Below, in pieces: positions 28,195-36,313 of a DNA stretch of 64,000 nt (its first letter is position 1; each line of letters starts with the position of its first letter). The position numbers and the translations under genes are program-made. This DNA is from Halorubrum sp. SD626R (GTDB taxonomy: Archaea; Halobacteriota; Halobacteria; Halobacteriales; Haloferacaceae), in assembly GCF_001261915.1 (NCBI RefSeq), contig NZ_CVRT01000030.1:62001-126000 (forward strand), in the 5' to 3' direction. The notes under the pieces are model-generated. The model was given only the letters and a program-made list of their open reading frames with translations. It searched no databases and was not told where the DNA came from.

Positions 28195-31100
28195 TTACAG
28201 GTCCTCCGTTACGGAGAGTATCTTCTGGCGTTGCTGCTCGTAGTCACTGTACTCATCAAGTTGTTTGATACGGTGTTCGAGGTCGACGCCGGTCGCATGG
28301 TCTTGCTCCTGAAGGTCGTCGATGAGCGAGTCGAACGCCTCGTAAATTTCCCAGGCGTCCTGCTCGTGTTGGCTTCGGGCGAAGTCGTGGAGTCGAGAAA
28401 CGAGCGTCATGCCCGTCGTGTTCCCCATGTTCTGGAACTGCTCGACATCGTCACTGAACGCCGATAGCTTCACTTCCTCAGACGATTCGGTGAGCGTCTC
28501 GTAGGCGTTTTCGTAACTCGGTTTGATCGGCACGTCCATCGCGCCGGCACATTCGTACAGGATCTCGAACCACTCGGCCAAGTCGTCGACAGTATGTCTC
28601 TTGTCGTACCAGCGCTCTACCGGTTCGAGCGCTTCCTGAATGTGGGATGCGTCTTCCTCAACGGTGAGGCGGTCGAGTTCGGCAGCGTAGTCGGAAATAC
28701 GATCGAGCAGGCTCGACAGCTTCGTGTTCGCCTTGTTGCGTGTCGTGCCGATCTTGTATGCGTCAGCGAGATCGGCAGTATCGATCATCAGCGCTGCGTC
28801 GACGTGCGCTTGCGGGTCGTCTACAATATCGCGCCGTGCTTCCGAAAGGCGCTCGTAGTCCACGACGTTCGACTTGAGGAGGAAGATCCCCTCGATGAGG
28901 TCGCCGATGTCGCTGGACGACATCGTCAGATCAGTGAACGCCTGTCCGAACGCACTCTCCCTATCGAAGTGCTCGGACACCGGCTTGCCGTATGGTTGAT
29001 TACTGTTGTACTCCTCAAAGACGAGTTCAGGCGAAATCCCGTCATCCTCAATCTCGACGCCCCGAGCTGCGTTGATCAGGAAGCACTGGGCCAGTACCAG
29101 CGTCTTCTCGATGTTGAGCTCTGACGGGAGACAGTCTTCGATCTCCTCGCGCATCTGGTGTTTGAATTGAGCGACGTTCGTGTCGGCCCATGAACGAAGC
29201 TGGTCGAAGTCCGTCGTCTGGGGGTCGAACACGTCGAAGAGCCCATACTCAAGCATACTGGTGTAGAGGTCGCCATGGTCCTCCCCCCACTCGAGTTCGA
29301 TGTCAATGCTTGCCTGGCGCTGTTGGTCCCCCTGAATCGAGACGGGGATGCTGTCGCCGCGTGCGTAGTAGATACCTCCAGCAGAACGCGTCGACGCGTT
29401 GGGATTACTGAGGCGTGTTGGTTCGTGCCAGCGTTCGAGTGTCGCGACCGCACCGTCGTGGAGTGTGTCTGAACTCGGGTATTCCTCCCCATTCGTCACC
29501 CAATCCTGGAACTCTTGGAATTTCTGCTGGCGCTCGCGCTCTTCCTCCGTGAGTTCCGATCCGTCAATGACTTCGACTTCATCCTCCTCGTCCTCCTCAC
29601 CTTCGTCCGTTTCAGTTGCCTCTGAATCACCCTCGTCTTCTTCGGTAGCCTCGTCGGTGTCCTCGTCTTTGTCGACGTCGTGTTCCGGTGCTGGAGGATT
29701 CTTGATCTTCTCGATGACCGCACTACCTCTTCCACGCTCGAAGACCACATAGTCATCCTTGACCGGTGCCTTGTCGCTGTCAGGGAGATCAATATCGAAG
29801 GTTTCGAGAATACCAACCTTGACACCGATTCCATCGGCTACCGGGACACCGTACCACCGGCTGACATCCTGGTAAATTTGGTCGTACTTCATGTCGATCT
29901 CGAACGTCGGAGTGTCGACGAACGAGTTCGACTTCATCGCCTCGTAGGGCGGCCAGCTCGATTTTAGACAGTGTTTGACTACACGTAGAAGTAGCAGCCT
30001 CGGCGTCTTTCGGCTACTCCCCTCGTCGTTCAGTTGTCTGTATGCGACGTGGATGAAGCGCTGGTTGAACGGGTAGAGTTCGTCGAATGCTTCCTCGACT
30101 TCTTCCGGAGCACCCTCAGCGTCGGAGTTCCGCTTGATTGCGCCGAGGTATGACCGGGCGAGCGCGACGGACGCATCGTCGTCGAGGAAGTACGCCTCGC
30201 CGTTTTCGTCGGTCATCGTAAGATACCCCTCCGAGCGCCCCTTCATGTACGTCGCAGCGTCTTCACGAGCGAGCGCGTCGTTGATGTTGTCCTGTTCCCA
30301 TCCGATAGTCCATCCGAGAACGATGTCGAAGCTGCTACTACCGAGCTCGAAAATGTGGTCTAAGAGTTGTTCCTTCAGGACACTGAAGGTTGTGAGGTCC
30401 TCACAGATGAGGGTCGGACGAATTCCCTGATCCTGATACTTTTGGGAGTATTCTTGGAGCAGTTCTTTGAAGTCGCCGACGAGGTTCCGAGAGAGGTACT
30501 CGTGGGCTTCGTTCTTGAGAACGGAAAAGAACACGTCCTTGTTCTCGGTGAGTTTGTTTCCGAAGCTCACCTGTAACCGAAGATCCCGGTAGTCTGTCCG
30601 AGTCAGAAGATTGAAATCTGGGTTTTCGTCTCGAGATTCGAGAGCCTCCTGGTACTCTTGGATGTTTTTCGCGAAGATTTTGCGAAGGTCGCTCTTGTCT
30701 CCCCGGGCTTCCGTCAGTTCGCGAATCTCGTCGTCACTGAGGTGTTCGGTCGACCAGATGCCGCGAAGGTACTCGACGATTGCAGCGGCCGCGTCGTCGG
30801 GGTCAAGCTCGTCGATGTTGCGGACATCGGTGTCAACATCCAGGGGCTCGGTTAAAATATCGAGAATCTGATCCATTCGGGTCTGGCTGCGTGACACGTG
30901 GAGTGCCACACGATCCTCGATTCCCTTGTCATCCTCGCCGTAGCCGTTGATTTGGTACTTGGTCCACTCACAGAGTTGCGACTTGCCAGATCCCGGTTCG
31001 CCACGCAAGATGAAGATGCGGTTCGGGTCGTCGAGGTTCGACGCCGTGATGGAGTTGAGTATGTCTTCTTGGGTGACGAACTCACCAGATACCCCTAGCG

Positions 31101-31272
31101 GCGTCAGGTTGTCCGCGTAAATCCGGTCGATGTCGACGTGCGTCTCCCTAAACTGTTCTGGCGTCTTCTTTTTCGTGTGCGCCTCTGACGTGATGAAGTG
31201 GTCGACTTGCTGGTCGTCCCAATATGTGGGCATTTCGTCGCCTACCGTCGATTTTGGAGTCTGTTGGCTCAT
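28195..31272 (-). CDS. DpdH-like AAA+ ATPase
   Basis: 1,025 residues. Walker A GEPGSGKSQ at 91-99 is preceded by an N-terminal helix region and followed by a candidate Walker B (PTLICEDLTTF). A very acidic linker (about residues 525-575, almost all D/E/T) splits the ATPase half from a C-terminal half with helical repeats. Size, position between a small winged-helix protein and the DUF1998 helicases, and the P-loop fit DpdH of bacterial Dpd clusters, a putative ATPase of the restriction arm. Its ATG overlaps the stop of the upstream winged-helix gene (ATGA). The acidic linker could be a flexible hinge or DNA mimic. Confidence 0.65.
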   Translation of the reverse strand: MSQQTPKSTVGDEMPTYWDDQQVDHFITSEAHTKKKTPEQFRETHVDIDRIYADNLTPLGVSGEFVTQEDILNSITASNLDDPNRIFILRGEPGSGKSQLCEWTKYQINGYGEDDKGIEDRVALHVSRSQTRMDQILDILTEPLDVDTDVRNIDELDPDDAAAAIVEYLRGIWSTEHLSDDEIRELTEARGDKSDLRKIFAKNIQEYQEALESRDENPDFNLLTRTDYRDLRLQVSFGNKLTENKDVFFSVLKNEAHEYLSRNLVGDFKELLQEYSQKYQDQGIRPTLICEDLTTFSVLKEQLLDHIFELGSSSFDIVLGWTIGWEQDNINDALAREDAATYMKGRSEGYLTMTDENGEAYFLDDDASVALARSYLGAIKRNSDAEGAPEEVEEAFDELYPFNQRFIHVAYRQLNDEGSSRKTPRLLLLRVVKHCLKSSWPPYEAMKSNSFVDTPTFEIDMKYDQIYQDVSRWYGVPVADGIGVKVGILETFDIDLPDSDKAPVKDDYVVFERGRGSAVIEKIKNPPAPEHDVDKDEDTDEATEEDEGDSEATETDEGEEDEEDEVEVIDGSELTEEERERQQKFQEFQDWVTNGEEYPSSDTLHDGAVATLERWHEPTRLSNPNASTRSAGGIYYARGDSIPVSIQGDQQRQASIDIELEWGEDHGDLYTSMLEYGLFDVFDPQTTDFDQLRSWADTNVAQFKHQMREEIEDCLPSELNIEKTLVLAQCFLINAARGVEIEDDGISPELVFEEYNSNQPYGKPVSEHFDRESAFGQAFTDLTMSSSDIGDLIEGIFLLKSNVVDYERLSEARRDIVDDPQAHVDAALMIDTADLADAYKIGTTRNKANTKLSSLLDRISDYAAELDRLTVEEDASHIQEALEPVERWYDKRHTVDDLAEWFEILYECAGAMDVPIKPSYENAYETLTESSEEVKLSAFSDDVEQFQNMGNTTGMTLVSRLHDFARSQHEQDAWEIYEAFDSLIDDLQEQDHATGVDLEHRIKQLDEYSDYEQQRQKILSVTEDL

Positions 31273-32195
31273 TGGTGGGTAAGGAACTGGTCGAGGGGGT
31301 ACTGATAAGCTGTCTCGCTCGGTTTGGAGTGAACCGACACGTACGTCACGTCCTGCCGATTGCCGCGACTGTCGTCGTCGAGATTTTCGGGGGAAAGCTT
31401 CACTTCGTTCTGTGAATCTCCCGGTGCTGAGAGGTCGATAACGCTATCTTCGGCCATGTTCCGAAGCACGTCGGCGATAGCGGGGTGGATCTTAGGGGTT
31501 CCCGTTCTGGCTGCGTAAACCGTGAACAGGTTGTCGTTAATCCAGTTGAGCATCTGCTGAGCCTCGCCGTCGTCTACCGGGAGGTCGTCGTACTCAGGGT
31601 CATCACTCGAACTGGTTGGCGCGAGCGTGAGCGCATCGTACATCAACGCACGACATGGGCTCAAGACAAGGCCGTCCTCAGTCTCGGTAACGAGTCCCAA
31701 CTGCTCGGTCAACGTCACCCACATATCGATTTTCTCGTCGGTCCAAGAGAAATCGTAGTCTGTCTCCCGCTTCAGGATCGTTCGGAGGTTATCTCGGCCG
31801 GCGTCCACCGTCCTGCTACCCTCGCTCAAGAGCGCTCGGTGGATGTCGGCGAAATGGCTTTGACGACCATCTTGCTGGTTGCAGTGATACAGCAAACGCG
31901 CCTCAAAGGGTAATTCTTCCAAGTGACGGTCGTTAATTCGCTCAACCGTGTCCAGAACATCCCCAGTCGGACTCTCGACGAGATCGACCGCATTCAGAAA
32001 CCGCAGCGAGTCCTCGACGTGGTTCGTTTTGAGACCGCTGCCGGACGGACGACCGAACTTGCTCGTAACTTCTGACGCGCTCGTCGTCCCCTGAAGCGAA
32101 GCGTGGATGTGTTTGAGTTCCGGTGCTCGAACCGAGATGAACCCGGTGAGTAGCTTGTCCGGCTTTTGACTCGCCGGTGTGTATGTCGTACTCAT
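31269..32195 (-). CDS. DpdG-like winged-helix protein
   Basis: 308 residues. An N-terminal helical region is followed by a segment resembling a winged helix (VEDSLRFLNAVDLVESPTGD, then TEQLGLVTETEDGLVLSP near residues 160-185). No catalytic motif is visible. Both ends are translationally coupled: its ATG overlaps the stop of the 288-aa gene and its stop overlaps the DpdH-like ATG (both ATGA). In bacterial Dpd clusters a small protein (DpdG) accompanies DpdH; order and size match, but the assignment is by context, not by a diagnostic motif. Confidence 0.5.
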   Translation of the reverse strand: MSTTYTPASQKPDKLLTGFISVRAPELKHIHASLQGTTSASEVTSKFGRPSGSGLKTNHVEDSLRFLNAVDLVESPTGDVLDTVERINDRHLEELPFEARLLYHCNQQDGRQSHFADIHRALLSEGSRTVDAGRDNLRTILKRETDYDFSWTDEKIDMWVTLTEQLGLVTETEDGLVLSPCRALMYDALTLAPTSSSDDPEYDDLPVDDGEAQQMLNWINDNLFTVYAARTGTPKIHPAIADVLRNMAEDSVIDLSAPGDSQNEVKLSPENLDDDSRGNRQDVTYVSVHSKPSETAYQYPLDQFLTHQ

Positions 32196-33058
32196 GCGTC
32201 TTTTTGATGGCGGTAGCGGTAGTTATCGAGCCGGTCCTCTTCGAAGTCGACTAGCTCGAGCATGTCGAGCATACTGTTAGCGACTTTTTGAGTTGGTCCA
32301 CGTTCGGTCCAAGAACGAAGTGCTTCACGAATGCGTTCAGAGTAATCCTCGAGCACTTGATTGACATCCTCGCGGATGAGATAGTAGAGGGGACCCCACG
32401 CGGGACTGTCCGCGGGTATGCGTGTGTAATCAAACAAGTCTGGAATGGAACCAGCCTCTATACCGGCGTGCTTGTGATGCGCCGAGACCTGGTGGAAGCA
32501 CAGGTTCTGTGTCGTCGACAAGGGGAGTGCGGAGTCGAGATTGTACTGGAGATACCGTTTCAGTAACCCCTTGTAATCTGCGACCGAGCATTCGAACTCG
32601 TCGATGAACGACTTGCCGGGCTTCTTCGTGAGCCGCGGCATCTTCGGGGTATTCGTGTCGGTAACAAGTACGTACGTCGCGTCGGTCGGCCGCGCTCGTA
32701 GCAGCCGCCGAACGACATCTTGTTCATCGTAGGTGCTGTCCTCGTTCTGTAGTTCACCAGTCAGCATTTCCTGGCTGACGTAGTGAACCAGTGGGAATTC
32801 GACATCCTCAACACCGTTTTCCCGTAGTGTTTCGTTCGCTACGAGGTCGTATTCGACGAGTCGCAGCCCATTATCGTAGATGCCAGGGTGGGCGACATGC
32901 CGAAGATTGAAGTGCGTGAGGAACGGCAACGATCTGAGTTGTGCGCGGGCCTGTGAGCCAGTTTTGGCGAGTTGCGGGTCTCGGATCACGAGAAACGAGT
33001 CTCGTGTTCCGATAAAATCCGCAAGTGCTGGCGTCTCTGAATCGGGTGGGTCTGTCAT
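32192..33058 (-). CDS. unassigned first gene of the long Dpd-like operon
   Basis: A 288-residue protein with alternating strands and helices (FLVIRDPQLAKTG, YVLVTDTNTPKMP) that suggest an alpha/beta fold, and a conserved-looking NLCFHQVSAHHKHAG segment around 190-205 rich in His. The C-terminus is basic and helical. I do not recognise a family. As the first gene of the operon (promoter within 33059-33500) and coupled by ATGA to the DpdG-like gene, it is likely a core component. The His cluster could be a metal site, but no second ligand set is evident. Confidence 0.55.
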   Translation of the reverse strand: MTDPPDSETPALADFIGTRDSFLVIRDPQLAKTGSQARAQLRSLPFLTHFNLRHVAHPGIYDNGLRLVEYDLVANETLRENGVEDVEFPLVHYVSQEMLTGELQNEDSTYDEQDVVRRLLRARPTDATYVLVTDTNTPKMPRLTKKPGKSFIDEFECSVADYKGLLKRYLQYNLDSALPLSTTQNLCFHQVSAHHKHAGIEAGSIPDLFDYTRIPADSPAWGPLYYLIREDVNQVLEDYSERIREALRSWTERGPTQKVANSMLDMLELVDFEEDRLDNYRYRHQKDA

Positions 33059-33500
33059 TTTCTGGGGGGCTTGGTTTGTTCCGGGCGTCGGTGTGGGATG
33101 GTTGACGCCGCGCTCTTTCGTGTCTGTTTCCCATAGCGGTGGCTACGGGATACAGGCCACCTCTGGCCTGCTCACATTGAGTGCTTCCGTGAATCGATCA
33201 CACCCCGGACAAGATAAAAATGTTGGTTGGATTATGTATTATGGGGATGCCTCTCCTCGTGACGGTGGTTACCACCTACCGACACGTAGTATGCGGTCAC
33301 AGACCAGTTTATATTCAGACATAAAATAATTATCGCCGACGAAATATTTCTCTATCACTTGCATTAATCTGGGACAGTTTGGAGGCCTTATTCAGAAGAT
33401 TGCTGAGTTAGGCACCTCTGGCTCTGTTTTCATCCCAATATCTCGATGACTGTTGTAATATTCCGGAACAGTAACGGAGTTTTGGATCGACATCATAGCT
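33059..33500. promoter_or_regulatory. shared divergent control region of the restriction operon and the CARF regulator
   Basis: This 442-base region has the promoters of the minus-strand operon (start 33058) and the plus-strand CARF-HTH gene (start 33501). It contains a near-perfect 13-base palindrome GGTGGTTACCACC at 33264-33276 and an inverted repeat CAGGCCA-4-TGGCCTG at 33153-33170. AT-rich boxes occur at about 33209-33240 and 33310-33350. The palindromes are the best candidates for CARF-HTH binding. No gene was seen. Confidence 0.5.
33264..33276. promoter_or_regulatory. palindrome, candidate operator for the CARF-HTH protein
   Basis: GGTGGT-T-ACCACC, two perfect 6-base arms, located midway between the two divergent start codons. 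A dimeric winged-helix protein could bind it. This is inference from symmetry and position. Confidence 0.4.
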
Positions 33501-34145
33501 ATGAGAACATACCTCGCGCCACTGGGATTCGACAGTCGACGTGTTGTTCGACCAGTATTGAGCGAAGGATTAGATGAATCGGATCGAGTTGTTCTCCTCC
33601 AACCCGCGAACGGTTCTGACCAAAGCGAGGACGCGTATGAAGAAGTGGAAGACGTTCTGACACAGGTAGTTCCGGACCTCAAGTTGGAGTCGGAGCATCT
33701 CCCGTATGCCGATTTTGTCGAAACGACGCTACTTTGTGCAGACTTCATGCAAGCAGCCGAAGGTGAAACGATAGTTGTACTCGGTGGTGGAGCAAGAGAG
33801 ATCCTATTCCCCTTGACCGTTGCCACGTTCTCCAACGAGAAACATATCAATACTGTCCTCCAAGTCGGTGATATTGACAGTAGCGTGCGCCGGCTTCCGC
33901 GTTTGAACCTTCGCGGGAATATCTCCGACGCTGAAGCAGCATTACTCGGTGATCTGAACGATCTGGAAAGGCCGCTATCGATCAGCGATATTGCTACCGA
34001 GCTCGACAAATCGAAAAGCACTATCGCACGTCATATAGATAGTCTGGAATCTGAGAATTTTGTGAGAACCACGAAAGAAGGAAGAACAAAGATGGTCGAG
34101 ATCACTAATAGTGCCCGGATATTCTTGAAGGGAAGGTATAGCTGA
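33501..34145 (+). CDS. CARF-winged-helix regulator, Csa3-like
   Basis: 214 residues. The N-terminal ~125 residues have the CARF (Rossmann-like) pattern of Csa3 regulators: MRTYLAPLGFDSRRVVRPV, then DRVVLLQPA, a helix EDAYEEVEDVL, and VVLGGGAREILFPLTVAT, the glycine-rich loop that binds cyclic oligoadenylate in CRISPR relatives. The C-terminal ~75 residues are a winged helix (LSISDIATELDKSKSTIARHIDSLESENFV). No CRISPR array or cas gene is in the window. It sits between the DpdA operon and the long operon and diverges from the latter, so it probably regulates this system, perhaps in response to a cyclic nucleotide or another nucleotide ligand. Confidence 0.8.
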   Translation: MRTYLAPLGFDSRRVVRPVLSEGLDESDRVVLLQPANGSDQSEDAYEEVEDVLTQVVPDLKLESEHLPYADFVETTLLCADFMQAAEGETIVVLGGGAREILFPLTVATFSNEKHINTVLQVGDIDSSVRRLPRLNLRGNISDAEAALLGDLNDLERPLSISDIATELDKSKSTIARHIDSLESENFVRTTKEGRTKMVEITNSARIFLKGRYS

Positions 34146-34275
34146 TTAGATCTTTTTACTAACAATATGACCAATGGCCTCGAACCCTACTACTCTGTAT
34201 TGGCCTACTTCTTTTTATCGTTAGAGATCAGTTAGAACATTCGAGAAAGTCAAAATCTCAATATTGGAAGCTATA

Positions 34276-35430
34276 CTATGAAACGATTTCCTGAATAATT
34301 TCTGCGTCTATATTTGATCGCCCCCGTTCAGCGGCATCATCGACCGTGTAGCTACAGATCGAAAGCGCCTGTCGTACGTTCCCTTGTGAACTCTGTAAGA
34401 TCAGTTGAAGGCTGTCCTCTTCGAAAATATCAGACACTGAAACCGTATCACCGGCAGCAATATCAAGGTAAGAATCGATGAGGTCTTTCAGGTGATCCTC
34501 TGTCATCGGTCGGAGGGAGACCTCTCGGCCGATCCGTTCGGAGAACGCGTGATATTCGCTCATGATGTCCTGCCAGACCTCCGGAGCGCATCCGAACATC
34601 ATGCTGAGTCCGGAACTGTTCTGATCCATCAAATGGCGTAGACTGTTGAGCGTCGCCTGTTCGTTCTTCGGGGAGAGCCGCGCCACGCTTTCGAACTCAT
34701 CCACGAAGACGAACACGCCGGTGTATCCGAGCTCGAGGAGCATGTTCTTGAGCGCAGTAAACGCACGCACACCCATCGTGTCGTCGTCAAGAGCGCTGTG
34801 AATCTCCATCTCCTTGCGCTGCTCGTACCGAATTCCCTCCGCGGTGAGCCACTGCCACGCGTAGAGGTTCGTGTCCTCATAGACCATATGTACAATCGCC
34901 CGAGCGAAGTCTGCGAATTTTGTGACGTCACTCAGCAGTTGGACAGCTTTTGGAACGAGTTCTGAGAGCAGAATATCTCCCTCGTCGATCAGAGATTTCA
35001 TCGAGGCTGCCCCCATCGGATTCGTCTCGGTATGCTTCCGGGCGACGTGAGAAAGGAACTCGTACGCAAGTTCCTGTACACGATCGAAGCCGAGATCGTA
35101 CATGAACTCGTGATAGATGTCAAGGAACCCTTCTCCGGGCTGAGCGACATATCCAACGAGAACATCTTCGCGGTCACGGACGAGCGAGCGTGCGTATTTG
35201 AGGGTGTGTGATTTCCCGTTTCCGTACTTTCCGGTTATGACGAGGTGTTTCGATTTTCCGGTACTGAGCACCGATGAGACGGTATCGCTCACCGCGTCCG
35301 CTACGTGATCCTGTCCACAGTAAACCTCAGGATTGTCCGAGGGTACTGGGCTGTAGGGGAACGGGTTTTGGTCGAGACCGAGGGATGAGTAGTCGCGCTG
35401 TTCGTCTGTAATCTCGAAATTGTCAGTCAT
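34276..35430 (-). CDS. AAA ATPase in the DpdA operon
   Basis: 384 residues from the ATG at 35430. Walker A GKYGNGKSHTLKYA (near 65-75) has the GxYGxGKSH form seen in BREX- and DUF499-type ATPases; Walker B is VFVFVDEFE, and a GNVRQALSIC sensor-2-like motif lies near the C-terminus, as in Orc1/Cdc6-like proteins. Its start overlaps the end of the upstream winged-helix gene by 8 bases (ATGACTGA). In bacteria DpdA needs the ATPase DpdB to modify DNA; I see no DGQHR-type DpdB here, so this ATPase is a natural candidate to open or remodel DNA for DpdA. That role is inferred from operon position only. Confidence 0.75.
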   Translation of the reverse strand: MTDNFEITDEQRDYSSLGLDQNPFPYSPVPSDNPEVYCGQDHVADAVSDTVSSVLSTGKSKHLVITGKYGNGKSHTLKYARSLVRDREDVLVGYVAQPGEGFLDIYHEFMYDLGFDRVQELAYEFLSHVARKHTETNPMGAASMKSLIDEGDILLSELVPKAVQLLSDVTKFADFARAIVHMVYEDTNLYAWQWLTAEGIRYEQRKEMEIHSALDDDTMGVRAFTALKNMLLELGYTGVFVFVDEFESVARLSPKNEQATLNSLRHLMDQNSSGLSMMFGCAPEVWQDIMSEYHAFSERIGREVSLRPMTEDHLKDLIDSYLDIAAGDTVSVSDIFEEDSLQLILQSSQGNVRQALSICSYTVDDAAERGRSNIDAEIIQEIVS

Positions 35431-36313
35431 TGTTGTTGAACTGGAGGTTGCGGTCGTACACCGCGAGGTAGTAGTATTGCTTACCGAGCTGTTCGACACC
35501 ACGCATCACCTGCTCTGAAGACTGGTTGGTAGTGACGAGTTCGCTGTCGCTGTCGGCCAGTTCGATCGTCTTGAGCCCGTACCGTGCTTCCTTCGCGCCG
35601 GTGTCGATCGGTGCTCCGGAGAGCTCTATCCGACCGATATTTTCTTGCGCGAGCGTCCGCAGGGCGTCATCGAACGCAGCACGGTCACAACTGAGGCGCT
35701 CACAGGTATGTTCACGAAGTTCGGGGATCGAGAGATACCGCTTCTTCAGATTCACGCCAGCACTTTCTTCTAGGCTGTCAGCAACAGACAGCAACACGTA
35801 CGGGAAGTTTGGCGGCACTTCGCTTTCTTCGACTGCATAGAAGGTCCCATTGAACGCGTTTCTTTGGATTGCGCCGAGGCGTTGTGCCCAAGCCCCGATG
35901 ACATCTAATGATGTCTCGTTATACTCGTAGGTGGTAAACTCGGCTTGGTCCTCAAGCAGTTCCAGCGCCACATCTGGTTCGATGGTACAACCATCTTCGA
36001 ATAGACCGAGAAACTCACCGTAGTGTGGACTGTGAGTTTGTAGAACCGAGCTGACTTTCTCCCAATCGCTCGCTTCGACGGCATCGATAAAACGCTCACC
36101 GACGGACGTTGTCGCGTAGGTTTCCTCGGCAGATATTTCTTCAATAAGATTGATGCGCGTCGATTCGAGGATTGTTTCTCGTGCACGTCGTTTGCTCACG
36201 TCGAGTGTATCAACGGCGTCATCCGTTGACTGTGCGCCGTCCCGACACAAGTGAGTTAGTTCGACCAGTCGGCCGAGGTTAACCGGTCGAACGGTAGGGC
36301 GTTCGTCACTCAT
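35423..36313 (-). CDS. winged-helix protein of the DpdA operon
   Basis: 296 residues, acidic. The N-terminus has a helix-turn-helix (LVELTHLCRDGAQSTDDAV, then LDVSKRRARETILES) and a wing-like ATTSVGERFIDAV. The C-terminal half has a second winged-helix-like unit (LSIPELREHTCERL ... RYGLKTIELAD). No catalytic residues are evident. It is tied on both sides by overlapping codons to dpdA (ATGA at 36310-36313) and to the AAA ATPase, so the three products probably form one complex; this one may deliver DNA binding. No known Dpd name can be given. Confidence 0.65.
   Translation of the reverse strand: MSDERPTVRPVNLGRLVELTHLCRDGAQSTDDAVDTLDVSKRRARETILESTRINLIEEISAEETYATTSVGERFIDAVEASDWEKVSSVLQTHSPHYGEFLGLFEDGCTIEPDVALELLEDQAEFTTYEYNETSLDVIGAWAQRLGAIQRNAFNGTFYAVEESEVPPNFPYVLLSVADSLEESAGVNLKKRYLSIPELREHTCERLSCDRAAFDDALRTLAQENIGRIELSGAPIDTGAKEARYGLKTIELADSDSELVTTNQSSEQVMRGVEQLGKQYYYLAVYDRNLQFNNND

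Noticed and set aside
35431..35502. 24-residue N-terminal extension of the AAA ATPase
   Set aside because: Ser/Thr-rich shadow of the upstream gene; the ATG at 35430 gives the acidic start and the same 8-base overlap.
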